Shown piece after piece: positions 1-13,200 of a stretch of DNA of 64,000 nucleotides (positions within the stretch are counted from its first letter, which is position 1; every line of letters begins with the position of its first letter). A program made the position numbers and the translations under genes. The notes under the pieces are model-generated. The model did not search any database. It was not told where the DNA came from and worked only from the letters and a program-made list of their open reading frames with translations. The DNA is taken from contig CAADRB010000049.1 of assembly GCA_900708905.1 (NCBI GenBank), positions 923,056 to 987,055 of the forward strand, in the 5' to 3' direction. The DNA comes from Hymenolepis diminuta (lineage: Eukaryota > Platyhelminthes > Cestoda > Cyclophyllidea > Hymenolepididae).

Positions 1-231
1 TGAAAGACATGAGAATCCATTTTGTTCTAAACGTAAACGACGATGAGAGAATTTGAGATGACAAAACACGGCTCTATGTAAGAATTTGGAACGCACGTTG
101 CCATTTGGCAGCTAATTATTAGCGATAAGAACAAGAAAGAATGTCACTACTACCAAATCGAAGTTGACTCACCTTCTCATGCAAATAGCAATTCTCTAAA
201 CGTAGTAGTAAAATTTAAGAACCGTTACATC

Positions 232-372
232 GAGCCGGTGGCTCAGTGGTTAACGTGCTCATCTGCAGAGGTCACGAGATCTATCGAGGCACATCCAGTG
301 GCTTGAATGACTAACCACCATGGTTAATTCTGGCAAATTAGAGAGGTAATTGAATCTGAGTTTCGCATAAGA
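232..372 (+). repeat. tRNA-derived SINE, copy 1
   Basis: This is one of seven related segments in the window. It opens with a pol III box A-like string, TGGCTCAGTGGTTA (239-252). A decayed box B region follows (about 275-285), then the family body with ATCCAGTGG, CTAACCACCATGGTTAA and TCTGGCAAATTAGAGAG. The head looks like a tRNA gene and the body does not, which is the usual SINE layout. The box B is too degenerate for this copy to be an active promoter. The family assignment rests on cross-matching with the copies at 18.7, 27.4, 42.0, 51.4, 52.1 and 52.9 kb. I do not know a published name for it. Confidence 0.7.
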
Positions 373-3300
373 GTGACACTAGGATACCTCTATCTACCCA
401 CTATAAGTGCAATGAACACCTCCTAATGAGTTTAGGAAGTTTATGCCAACAACGGCCAATGAAAATTCATCTTCTTATGCAAATAGTCATTCTTCATTTG
501 CCGCGATCAGATTTAAGAAAGAAGTGGAAGGAGGTAGGAAGTTTGAAAAGCCAATGAACCTGAGTCGTTCAACCCCAGACTCTCTGATTTCAACTAGTTT
601 AGGTAAATATAAGTCCAGGTATAATCACCTGGATTACGGGGAACTGGATTAGTTACAGCGAAGAAAACCTTGCCGAAACCACTGCGAGGAGCTGGAGTGT
701 TGGTCACAGGAATTAAAACTGAAATTCGGGATTTGAAACCTCAATTCGGAGGTTATATTAAATTATGTAACAGCCAAAGCCGTATTAAATTAGCTGCTTG
801 TGAAATAGTAAATCTTCTTTTATCTCTAACTGACGTTAGGATAAAAAATTAATCCAAGCCCACTCAAAACCTTGGGCTTACGAAAAGTGTGTGGAGTAAC
901 TAAATAATTCAAAGCTCTCGCAAAGTTCCCATCCCTCGCTCGTTAAATGTTCAGCCCCATGTATGCACAGTTCGAGGACCGGAGAGTAACTGAGTATCTC
1001 TTATTGAGAAAATTAAGAAATGAGCCGTGTTTTCGTCAGTCTGTTTACCACACTTCTTACAAACCGGCCACTAACAAAGGGGACACAGAGGCGTTTTTCA
1101 GGATGCTCATACAGGACGAGGGAATAGGTCGTTATTTTAGCCAGCCGACATTAAAATCAACACTGTATTTCTGAGAAAATACTACAGAACCTATCTTTAA
1201 ATAAACTCCTGGGAAGTATTACTTTTCCATACAATGGTTTCCAAGTTAGTGGTGTTGAAACACAATTCTGTGATTTTAATCTTGGCTCCACAAGGGTTAT
1301 TGTAGTAACTAGGATTGTAAACTAGAGCTAAGGGTGTCTGATAATAGCAAGCATAATCCTATCTCCAAAAAAGGAAATCAAAGTGGCAGTGGTCAAACAT
1401 TATGGAAAAAATCATTGCTTTTCAAAAGCAAATGCCTAATTTCAGGTCAACAGAAAGAAGGAAGGACTTATTCAAAACCAGATAAAGAATTTCAGTTAAA
1501 ATTTACCATAAAAAGGTTTCCAATGCTTCACGCATAAGATCACCGCAGAGTTGAATAAGCACTACCTAGAACCGTTCTTTCTCCTGTAGGGGTTCAGAAC
1601 AATTTATTGATGGATGACAATCGATGATACTGCATGTGATTTCACCCTCTCACCAATTTGCCTAGCATTCCCTTGAAATCAAGGGCTTAAATTTTACTGC
1701 GGTTTGGGGGAACACAGAACTCCAAAATACACTTTATCAATAAAAGAGGGTTCTGATTTGCATAGAGTTTAATTTCGGGTAGATGCAAATTTTACGACGG
1801 ACCGGGCTTACTAAGCTGGGCATTAAACATGATTTCAAATATGCTATTCTGGCCATCTTTAAATTAATACATAAAATCGAAATACAAAAAAGTATGTCTA
1901 AAGTTACAAAATGAATTACTCTTTGATTAGTAACCACCTATGTTAAGTCTCTCTTATTATCGTCGAAAGTCTAAGTCTTCAGCTAGAAATTTATATATTT
2001 CACCTAAAAGAAATGGAATTTTAAAGCAGTGTTCGGTGCAAGAATTTAACTGAAGTTCATGAAAGTTGGTTCTGAAAGTGGATAGTTCTAAATCAAGCAA
2101 AACAAATTGCCTTGACATGAATCTAGTTATGTAAGCGTTAATCTCTTTCTATCCCAAATCTATGCAAAGTCCTTCATCAAGTGTCGTCTTTTCCCTTAGT
2201 TCTGGGACTTTCGAAGTCCATAGTTTATTTAAAGATAATATTCAAATTTAAAAGCGTTAACATAATGAGAGCACAAAAACATTAAAGCCTTCCAAAGCAT
2301 TTTGAATAGTGATCGGGGTTATTTTGACCTTAAGAACTGGTTGGTTGAATTTCTGTTCTATTAATTCTGCATAATCAGTGACATTTACTAATTGAGGAAC
2401 GAATGTTAATCAAATATGAATGCTTATTCCATGAAATTAAAGATATTTCTGCCAAATTAAGGCTTTTGGGTTAACAGTTTTCTTGGAAAATTGGTTAGGA
2501 ATTTGAAATTGTAATAAATAGGCTTTTCGACTTTGTGGCTATTAAAAGGGATAAAAGGTCTTTTTGATATTTTGCTAAGAATATCACAGCTTCATGTCTC
2601 AATCTAAGAGAAGTTTTAATAATCTACGTGGGATTAGTTCGATGAACTCTTTCAAGTTGGCTCTTAAGTCATTACCGTATTTATCTTCTAGATAATCATT
2701 CCAATCTTAATTTGTTAAAGTGTTAGCGAAAGTTCGATTCAGGAGTTAGTTTAGAGGGTGTATAAATAGCTAAATATCCGGAATTTAATCTCATAAAATT
2801 TGAGCTTCACCTATGGTTCATCGGGAAGCAAAAATCGCAACTTTAAATTCTGAAAATATATAAGTGACGGGGATAGTAAAATTACTCAAATAAAGGCCAT
2901 TACAGTCTTCACCCACCAGGAAAAGCTCCCCAATAAAAACGCATTAAAATATTTTAAAATGTGAAAATATAGAGGAAGAATACGGGCATTTCTGAATGGA
3001 GGATATGATAACAATATCGAATTTTATGCATTCATTTTGTTCCAGTTTATTAAATCCTTGTTTATTCCGTTTGTCCAAATACCAAAGACATGGCTAAAAT
3101 GGCAAATAAATTACTTCTGATTTTATTAACGTCTCCGTTTGCAGCCTTCAGCAAGAAAATCTGTACACTTTACTTAGAGAAATGAGATGCCTATTCACAA
3201 GAATTGGTATATTTATAGTGCTCATAAAGGAAGTTAAATCGTGGATCAACCGAACGGAAATTAGTGCAAGTGTAACGAATCAGTGAAATTAGTCCGGGAA

Positions 3301-5877
3301 ATAGCAAAATTTATATGTCACGGTGGGGTTAATTTTACTTATTATTGGATGATTGTGACATTTACGCTAGCCTTCACTTTCTCCTGTTTCAGGCGGGTGA
3401 ATCGCCAAGGCCTCTGGGAATGAAAACAACGCTCAAATCCCTGATGGTACAGACGTACTTGTAAGTCCGCAATAGTTAACCGAACTTATGATCTTCCCAA
3501 AGTGCTGTGTATAAAAATCATAGCGTAATATTTACAGTGTAATAGTTATAGGATCATGGTGATTGTCTCATGCCCTGTAATTAGTAAAAGCGGGAAAATT
3601 CTGATTCAGCATATAAATAGAATTAGTCAGGTTCCCAATTTATTTCAGTAAATATTTGAATAGCATTCAATCAATTTACTTTTGTCTTAAATTTGTCTTT
3701 AGCGAAATTCCAAGCTAACGATAGTGAGTGGCTTAATTCGCGTGTTGTTAAATTCAAGTAACTGAGCGAACGGCATAACGGTCACCTTGATAGGGTGTTT
3801 CTGTCAATGAGCTAAAATTAACTTGGGGCGGCAAAGGAAACGGGAAGATTTAAAAGTTGTACTTTATGTTATCAGTAGTATGAGAATTCCACCTTATATC
3901 TCGATAATAACGGATAATAATAATATTCCTCCCAAAAAGAATAATGAAAGTATCAGATATTTTGTTGGAAAACTCTCCACTCAGCCCTATATTCATTCAA
4001 ATAGCATACTTTACATATTCACGCCTAAAACTGAACCACAAAAATTGTAATTAGAAAAATTAGGAGTTTTATCCCTTGACNATTAAAACATATTTGCTGA
4101 TTACTTTAATCATAGAAGTAATGTTTTGCGATGCTGTAATTTAATATGGACAGGTAGTGAGTCTTATGGAACTCGAATTTTGAATATACGAATTTTAGTC
4201 AACCAAATCTTGTCTCGTTAAGTCCCACTGTCTAGATGAGACATTAAGCATTGAGAATAAATAGGAGTTGGCTTTCAAATTGGAGTGAGGAAAGGGAAAT
4301 CAATCCCATATGTAGTGTGCTACAATTTTCCACCTGCGTGGGATGGTAAATAATGAGCCATTTTTGGGTTTTAAATTTCGAATATTTTAAAAATTCAACC
4401 AGACTTCACTGAGTGATTCGAAATTGAGAAAAAATTTTCTCTTAAGTATTTCGAAGATTCTTATAAACTTATAAACCAAAATATACAGTGTTAAATGAGA
4501 ACAACAATGAATGGTAACGCTAAGCTCAGGTAGTTATATTAATGCTCCTTGCCTATTAGATTCGATCAATATATCACCAACATTGTATATGGTGAGAAAA
4601 TGGCAATTTTTTGTAGTTGAGTATCATTAATTTTAAAAATGCATGGGGAGAAAATAAAATTTCGTCGCTTTGCGCCGTCGGCATTCCAATTTTTAAAAAT
4701 TTATTACCATTCTAATTTAAAGGCCACAGAAATTTATATTTTTAATAGTTCATGACTATTATACAAGTACTTATTCTTCCTACTTGATTCACTACGCTCT
4801 ACTTTTTCCACTTTTTCAGCATTTCTTTCAAATATATCTGAATCAGTGCCCATCGAACCTTTGACCTTCCATTTTGTAATATTTTGGAGAGTCTATTGCA
4901 TACGTTTCGCAACTTTTCAATAGGTTCTAATTTTTATTGGACTAATGGAAATGATACAATTTACATACAATTTTCCCAAATATCAACCCCAAACCAATCT
5001 TTAATGCACTTTATAGGTTTCTGAAGTGAAGCTGTTAGAGAACTTTAGATTATGCTAGGCATTATTAAAATATCCTCTTTTTTCTGACACTATAAATTTT
5101 TCCGGTGATTTCGGCGTCCGTGAATAACTGTAAGAGTTGAAAGCTTTTACAGATACGACTGAAATTACACAAAATCAACGAAAAGGTTCGCACCACAAAA
5201 TGTTTTCACATTGCTATCATAATTTAGTGTCTCAATATTTACAGTGCAGATTCGCAGGTGAAACGCGATTCTGTTATAAAACAACAATGAAAAAATGCTT
5301 CTGAAAGGTTTTACAACAGCACTTTTGTGAATTAAGGACCAAGACGGAATTATGAATCAGAAATTAAAACAAAGACTGAGGATGATCACTTTTCAAGCAT
5401 ATTAAAAATATAACACATAAACACAGTTATTGAGACATTTGCATTAAAAACCAAATACGTGTATAATGTAGTCATCAATTTGGAATGGTTTCGCAGTTTA
5501 AAGGCTAAATTGCATTCAACTCTCTTTAAAACGGGCAACTCAACGTGGTCAAATAAAGTCGGTATCTGAGGGTGTGACCGACGAAAAATAAATATATTAA
5601 CTAGAAGATTCCAGTATGATTATAATGGAATTTGCTTGTTTTAACTATTGGTTTTCACATTTCGCATCCCGATAAGATAAGAGCACTGAATCCACACTGG
5701 CAATCAGTCAACCAGTCGGTCCCAGAGTCCATAATCTAAATAGAGAATTATATTTACCAATTAAAGGCTCCGACTCAGAGTGCAATCTTCAGGCTCATCA
5801 GCTCTTCCTGAACTGGATCTCATTACTACATTAACAGAATCCAGTACAAAAAAGGCAAGAGCATTAAAATAAAATGC
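373..5877. other. Intergenic DNA downstream of the storkhead gene, no gene recognised
   Basis: The sequence is AT-rich with short open frames only, the longest 75-76 codons. None shows a recognisable protein motif, codon pattern or convincing splice borders. One ambiguous base sits at 4081. Apart from the SINE at the left edge I see no repeat that recurs elsewhere in the window. Confidence 0.5.
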
Positions 5878-5883
5878 TTTATT
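5878..5883 (-). terminator. Candidate polyadenylation signal AATAAA for the storkhead gene
   Basis: Read on the minus strand this is AATAAA, about 246 nt after the stop codon at 6131-6129. It would give a 3' UTR of roughly 260-270 nt. The hexamer is common in AT-rich DNA, so its position behind the stop is the only support. Confidence 0.45.
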
Positions 5884-6128
5884 TATAGATTGTGTATAAG
5901 CACACATGGATCTGATATTAGTAATAAGTTATAGAACATCCTTTCGGTAGAGAGGAAGGTCAAACAACGCTCAGACATACGCAGAAAGAAATCTCCATTT
6001 GATTGAAGGATGGAGAAGTCAGCACGACGAAAGACAAGTAATAATAACAACGACGTCCAAGGCAGAAAGGAAAGAGAAAAAAAAAACAAATTAGGCACTT
6101 GGATTTGAACCAAAATACTGCGAGGGGT

Positions 6129-7240
6129 TTACTTTGCTTTAAGTGATTGGGTCTCACCTACTCCTCCTGCCCCACTTGGGTTTGAAGTAAAGATCCCATT
6201 TTGATAAATATTCCAATTCTGGCACATTCCTCCCCCCAGGGCACTGCTATTCTGTTGAACAGCCGTAAAAGCTCCTGAAGCCCACCAGCTATCCATTTCA
6301 GGGAGGACCATCTGGGGAATTTGAGGTGGAGGTGGAGGAGACGGTGACCCCTTCAGGGCATCCGAGGCTAACCCCTCAAAGGCGTCTGTGATCTGCTTGA
6401 CATCTAGCGGCTCTTGGGTGGTTTGCGGTTCAGAGAGTTGTCGTGAATGGATCACTGAATATGCCGAGGAGTCCACTTGAGCAAAATTCTGATGAGAAGG
6501 TATATCTATGAAACCGGAATCTCGTCCACTTCTGGCCATGTAATTGTTCCCGGTGGGATTATTCGCAGGTAGTGGTTCGTGTCGACTCTCATAGAAACTT
6601 GGTCCACTGGGATTTGTTGAATCAGGAAATGCAGGGCCTTGGAATAACTGTCTTGAATCTGACTGAGAACTTTTCTCTACACCGTTAAACCCATTTGGGG
6701 TTGCATTCAAAGACAGGAGTGAAGGAGCTCCTTGTTGCCATGCAAAAATCTGCTCCATCGTTGAGTCCCTTTGAAGATAGGAGTTGGGTCCAAGATTCTG
6801 GGAACTCGCTTGAAGATCTGTTTCTGGAATCACCTCCATGGAAAAAGGCATTATATTTCCACCACCATAACCAGCACCACCACTTCCGATTTCCCGATTT
6901 TGGTTCTCAGCCAGACTCAAACACCGCCGAAGATTCGACACAGAGCTTCCACGATCAAAATCGATATGGGGGAAAGCTGAATGTAGTGGATAGATATCAC
7001 CAGATGACCCTCGATTAGCGGTAGCCGTCCTCAAACGACCCTGATGTTGGGCGGCTTTCGAAGCCCAAGATGGTTGATGCATTGTTGGCGTGAGAGAATT
7101 TGCCGTTGTCGTATTCTGATACAACATGGGGAAAGAAGGCATTGAACGCGCTGGCCAATCCTCTCGACTGATACTCCGATGCAGGCTATTTCGCAGTTTG
7201 CGCACTCCCTGTTTGAACCACTGCAATAGCGAATTCGAAC
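6129..7240 (-). CDS. STOX: Storkhead gene exon 6 (last coding exon), residues 499-868
   Basis: This exon is 1112 nt. The acceptor is TTTGTCCATTTTCAG, with exon starting at 7240 in phase 1, so the split Gly499 is completed by GT. The frame is open for 369 codons to TAA at 6131-6129. The N-terminal part holds the basic patch LLQWFKQGVRKLRNSLHRSI. The middle is Ser/Asn/Gly/Pro-rich with a GGAGYGGG run. The motif SGRDSGFIDIPSHQ lies near residue 738 and matches the C-terminal DSGID signature of vertebrate STOX proteins. A five-proline run sits near residue 800, and the protein ends in ETQSLKAK. The open frame continues upstream to 7349, but that part lies before a strong acceptor and does not fit the joined protein. 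Confidence 0.88.
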
Positions 7241-10200
7241 CTGAAAATGGACAAACGAAGAGGTTTCTTAATACCAAGAGGTTTCTTGCGTATTTCCTAT
7301 TTAGCAGCTCTATTAATAAGTGCATCGTCTCAATGTTGAAGTCTAACAATATTTCAATAATCGCTCATTAGTACCAATTATCGTTTATTTCTTTCACACC
7401 AGGGGCTATATTTAAAGCCAATTCGATAGAATCTAGCGATATTCTCGTTCAGTATAATTATGATCATATGTAGATTGATTTATACAATATGTATTCACCA
7501 ATTCATAGCATTTCATTTAGCGTCCTGTGATCGGCCTATTAAGATTAGGTACTTATATGTCAGAAGAAGATCAGCTTTTTTCTAGGACGATGATAATACC
7601 ACTATAAAGACAGGGCAACCAAATATCCTACATTTTCTTCAAACATACAAATGACAAAACATCAGAAACAAGGCTCTGAAAAGCAAAATTCTCTGCTTTC
7701 ATCAATCCAATTTCATTTTTATTTTAGGTATGTATCCTAGGGGACTTGCAACATGTTAATTTCAGTAACTAGCTCTTCCTTAATTTTAAAAATAGGAGTG
7801 CTACCATTCAGTCATTTAAATAAGGTCCTTTTGGATGTGTGATTCTCTTTACTGATCTGAACTAGTTTGTAAAGGTTCGGATTGCGAAAATAAAAACGAA
7901 TGCAAAATTTCGTCCCTGAAATCCGACATCTAATTCAACAATTACCCGATCGCCTTCCAGACAATTATTCAAAGACAAAAATACACCAATCGCAGATCAA
8001 GACAGGATTGCACAGGAATTCTCAAATCTCCCTTTTCCACCTCTTCAATAAATGTTATATTGAAAGCTACACATTCTCTTAAATCGTATCTTTGATGGGG
8101 TCTTTCGATTAAAAAGATCAAATAAATTTTTCATCAATAAGAAGAATGTATAAATACATAAGCGTATCTAAGAATATCTTCTTGATGTGAATTTTTTCTC
8201 AGCTACCCTTATACATTTTTGCACCTAAATATACGACTTTCAGACATCGTCCGCGCTTATATTTATTCACTAACGGTCGATTTATATTTCGCCACGACCA
8301 TGCAACTGATTTTCCCAATTTGTAATACAATAACTGAATATTAAATTGACATCGGATTCAGCGCGAGCCCCTTCAGATCGTTTGAAAAACAGCAGCATAT
8401 ACTCATCGGACTGAGAAGATAACAGTTAATTATCCTCATTCCCATTGGCCAAATTACCTCACCTTTTCCCTAAACTGTCTCTCCTCGGATGTAGTTATGC
8501 AGTCATTTGTCCGATTAGCATATCCCTACTATCCCTACTATAGGGATAGTAGGGATAGTACTATCCCTATAAGTAAACGGACGTATATAATCAAGCATTT
8601 GCACGGCAAAATTTTCAAAGATCCTTGTTTAACACCATGTTTGAACCTTCTTTAATAGGTTTATTTAAGCTCGCCTTGACAGAAATGTGACTAATCCGCG
8701 GAGTCTTAAAAGACAATTTAGTAAAAAATACTTCAAATTCAAGCGTTTATCAACAATATCTGTTCAAACTTAGTGCTTATTCTTTAAAAAAGTGATCTTT
8801 TGATAATAAAAATTTCGAAAATTCGCATGCAACTTCTTGAGTCGAACAAAATAGTTGAATTAATCCCTATCGTATACTTAATATTCCGTTCTTGTTGTTA
8901 TCTAATGAGTTTACTGTCGGATGCTTGAAAGTCCATAAGACATTGTAATAAACGAGGAAGCAACGTGAATACAAACTATGTAGGGATGTAGGTGCACAAT
9001 TACATCTTTTAATCAGTTATTATTAATGGGTGTGGCTAAGACCTATTCCTCAGCTGATTAATAATAATAATCTCCTAAAGGGAGCCAAGGAAAAGTTACA
9101 TGTCCATAGAAATTAAAAAAACCGACTATGACTATCCTACAGCAAAACAGGGCAAAAACTATTTTGTCATTTATATCCGGTTGATTTTTTTATAAAGTGT
9201 CTAAAATGCCATTATGTCGTCTATTGCGTGCTTCTCATATGTAAACGCATTAATTTGGAATTCGTCAATTTATCACATGCTGATCAGTTAAGCTAGATGC
9301 TCTTTTTATTGAGAGATAGTCAGAACCAGTACAATATATTCAGGCACTGTTGTTTATCACGACATTAACGGGCTAAACGCTACTTAAGTAGAAAATCAAT
9401 GAGGATTCAGAGGCGCAAAAGTATGTGGGAGAAGCAATCATGAATTTACATTAATATACGACATCATGGTACCTTTGCGGTTTATTCGATTACTTATCAT
9501 TCAGTTCAATTCCTATACTACTACATCAAGTAACTAGGGAATGGTTATTTTATTCCGCCGATTTTTACGAACTTCAACATTTGTAACATCCAAATTAGGT
9601 ATAAAATAGAAAAAATAATACTTATATTCGATTTATCAATAACCGCACCACTTTAAGATCCCTGACTCCTATTTACGGCATTTCTAAATATGAGGAATCT
9701 TGCCCAAAAATGTACTACACTCCTTTAACCCTGGAATTAAGCTATTAGTTTGTTATTTTTTTATTTCAGGACAAGGCGTCAAAGTCGAATCGTGTTTATA
9801 AGACTAGCAAATAAGCTGGTAAGAATATGTTCGAAATATTGTACTGACCATGTTTTTTGAGTTCACCAGTTTGGAACGCAGTGGGCTCACCGAAAGCCAG
9901 ATTTGAACTCTGGAAATCCGCGGATTTAGCGAAACGAGAGGACTTCTGTTCGTTCAGCGGGCGTCCTAACCGGGTCTGTGATTGTCTAGTCGGTTCCGCT
10001 GAACTCAAGTAGACCGACTGAGAAAGTTGAGCACGACGTCTATAGTAGGGTGAAGTAAAATTATAAAACCCTAAATTGCAGAATCTTTCTATTAATTGAG
10101 CCAACTGGATAAAAAATCTTTGGCAATTAGTGTTCCAATTAGAACAAATTAAACTGCCATTGAAAAAAAACATTTAATTTAAACACATCCTGATTTGCCC

Positions 10201-13200
10201 TGAAGCGAATTGAATGAGTGAAGTCCATTTCTGATTATCACAAATCTAAACTAATTTAATAATGATACATTGAGAAGTCAAAATGCTAGACATCCCTGGG
10301 AAATTTATCATTTGAATTGTAGTGACCTTATTTCTTACCTAAGTTTGACAGTTACTTTCATTGGCTCATCAACTTAACCCATATTCTACTTCGTTATGTG
10401 TATGGAACATTCCGCGACCTGTAATCTATCCATCAGTTTTTCTGTGATAGCATATATCAGCATTTTTAAAGCTCTGGCAGGCACAATTTCAGCTTAGTGG
10501 TCTCAAGGTTAATACCTCCTATCTCTTCTCTTATAAAATAGGTATTTTGTCACTATCTCCGACTCCTTCCTCTCTTATGGTAGCAAAGTCCGTAGCTTGG
10601 CAGATTTTCTCTGACTTGTATCGGTGATTTCTAACATAGCTTATCTCCCAAAGAATGTTCTTCAGACGCTGCATATAATAAATACTAATCGACTGATAAT
10701 TCTGACAATCCCCATGCCTTTCTAAATTTTCATCTAGGTCACCACTAATTTCTGAGACCTATTTATTTTCGACCTCACAGTGGCACTTGAAGTAGAGAAC
10801 TATTGAAGGTGTCCTCAAATGGTTTATTTTAATTAGCTGAATAAACTAATTTAGTGGTCCTTAAATGAGAGGTGCTAGTGTTCACCTCCATTACTCTCCG
10901 CATTATAGTATAGTGAATATATCCCCGACAAAGTCCCACATTAAAGGGATCTAAATAGCGCAGTTTTGTGTATATGCCTAGGTTAAAATTAAGATAATTT
11001 CCCCAAGTGACAAGACCGTATCGATGGATGACATTTAGGTGCTCATAGACGTAAAACTGCAAAAGGGGAAAATAATTCCTAGTAAATTCAAAAAAACCGT
11101 ATGCAAATAAATGGGGATAATTTATTTCGAAAGCACTTCAACTTAGGACAAAATCAGCAATAAACATAAATTCAAATCCGAAAACCCACAAGGATAGGTA
11201 AAAACTTTCGAACAGTGTAGCTCATTCTTAAATTTTTAAAGAATTATTCGGATTAAAAGCACACGATGTACATCTGTTTTACTAAAATAACTTTCTCACT
11301 TCGATACCAATGCTTGACCCTAATCGAGACCAATAATCGGATGAAATAAAGCAATATTAAAACTTTGTAATAAATGAATTGCATTTCATTAAGCACACAC
11401 AATGAGTATGGAGAATTTCACTGTAAGAACTTGACCAGACCGACACATCCAAACAGTGTCGATTCCCGTCCCAAAAAGCGTACTCATCACGAGGGCATTC
11501 GAGAGAAAACAGAGAAGTGCAAAAACTGACAAAGGTCAATTTTCGCAGAAAACGTAATGCTTTGCAATATTAACGGGATCACTACTTCTCAGGCGCAACA
11601 ATCAAAGTGGACTTCAATGCCCAATTTTCGGTTGATTTAAGCCTAACGAAAGATAGGGGAATTGAAACTAGCCCATTCAAAAGAACGTCGTACATACTGG
11701 GCCTAGTAGAGAGGCAGAAAAATTTCGATTCCCCTGAACCACCTGTCCGAACAAGATATCACATACTATTTTATGTATCTTACCTTAAAAAAAATATAAG
11801 ACCTCTTCGGAGACTGAACTTGCAATGTTGATGTAATTTTTGACTATTTTCAACAGAAATCATTCTATTTTTGTAGTACAATTGCATTTCTATTCAGCTA
11901 TTCCTAATGTGAATGTGATCTACTAGTTTATGATTCTAGAATACGAACGTTTCTCATAAGGCTGCACCCATGACCGCATAATAATATGCATTTATATACG
12001 TATTGATTTTGGATCGACCTTCAAGTGTACTGTTAAGACGCGCGAAATAGCGAGAATGCTCTACTTTTATGTCTGTTTTTAGAACGGAAGTTCTTTCAAT
12101 CCCCTTTTACAACACTTTAAGAAACATAAATTTAAATTAGATCCGTCTAGTCGGAAAAAAGTCTGTCCTTTAAAGATGAACATTATTAATCTAAATGTTA
12201 TCAAATGGTAGGGGAAAAAGCGATTTTAAAATTTACCAACTGCATATAAAAAATGATTAGCAGAATTTAGCAGAAGGTTCAACATGTGAAAGAAGAATTA
12301 ATCTCTTACTTGTTTTACGTCTGAATTATGTTAATTTTAAATACTACCTACTGAATACTCTATGATTGCATTATATTTTATTTACCTATCGTAAATTAAT
12401 CATCTAAATCATATATCATTGGCTTTTAAAGGGATTTTGCATACATAATTTCATGTTACATAAAATAATAAAATTATTTTTAAAATTTTTGTTGTTCTCC
12501 ACAATAATGTCAAATTTTTACGAACTTTAATTGTGCGAAGCGACTGCAATGGGTAAAAAGAGAATGCAACAAACGATAAAGGGGAGGTAATCAGAAAGAA
12601 TCTGAGAGCGACTCCAAGTTATCCAAGAGTACTACTTCGCTTGATTTTTTGGATTTAGGTTGTACGGTATTTGCTAAACAGGTAGATCACGTTCCAAAAT
12701 TCAAATTTCACGATTTGTCCTCACAGCAGATGGTCGTCTATGATATCCAGTGTTTACTGGCCAGTTTTCTAATCATAATGGCCGATCTTGCCACTTCTGT
12801 TTTTCCTCCCAACGGTTAAGGAGGCAAAACGCTATTCAACAGCTCTCACTTTTAGCATAGTGGAGATGAAATATCTAACAATTTTAATTAAAGGAAATAT
12901 CTATCAGCAAAACAAATCACAAAAATGACGTCGAGTCTATAAGTATAGATATAGAGCACTAATAGATATTTGTGCTCTTAAGAAGTAGGCATCGATATAA
13001 AAGAATTAGTTCTTTTAATTGTAAATTAAGAATTGCAGAATTCCAATTCAGTTTTCGAACCATCACTGTATCCATTTTAAGAAACAGTTAAAACAAATAA
13101 GAATAAAATCAAATATGATGAAATGATTTAAGTTTGCCTGTTTTGTTTTTTATTCCATAAACAAATTAAATCATGTCTAAAATTACTATTTATTAATTCA

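Noticed and set aside
168..494. Imperfect direct repeat around TTCTYATGCAAATAG on both sides of SINE copy 1 (168-198 and 464-494)
   Set aside because: About 24 of 30 bases match, but the repeats do not abut the SINE, so they are not target-site duplications and may be chance.
7241..7349. Upstream extension of the exon 6 frame to a Met at 7349
   Set aside because: A strong pyrimidine-rich acceptor ends at 7241, and the joined protein aligns to STOX only from there.
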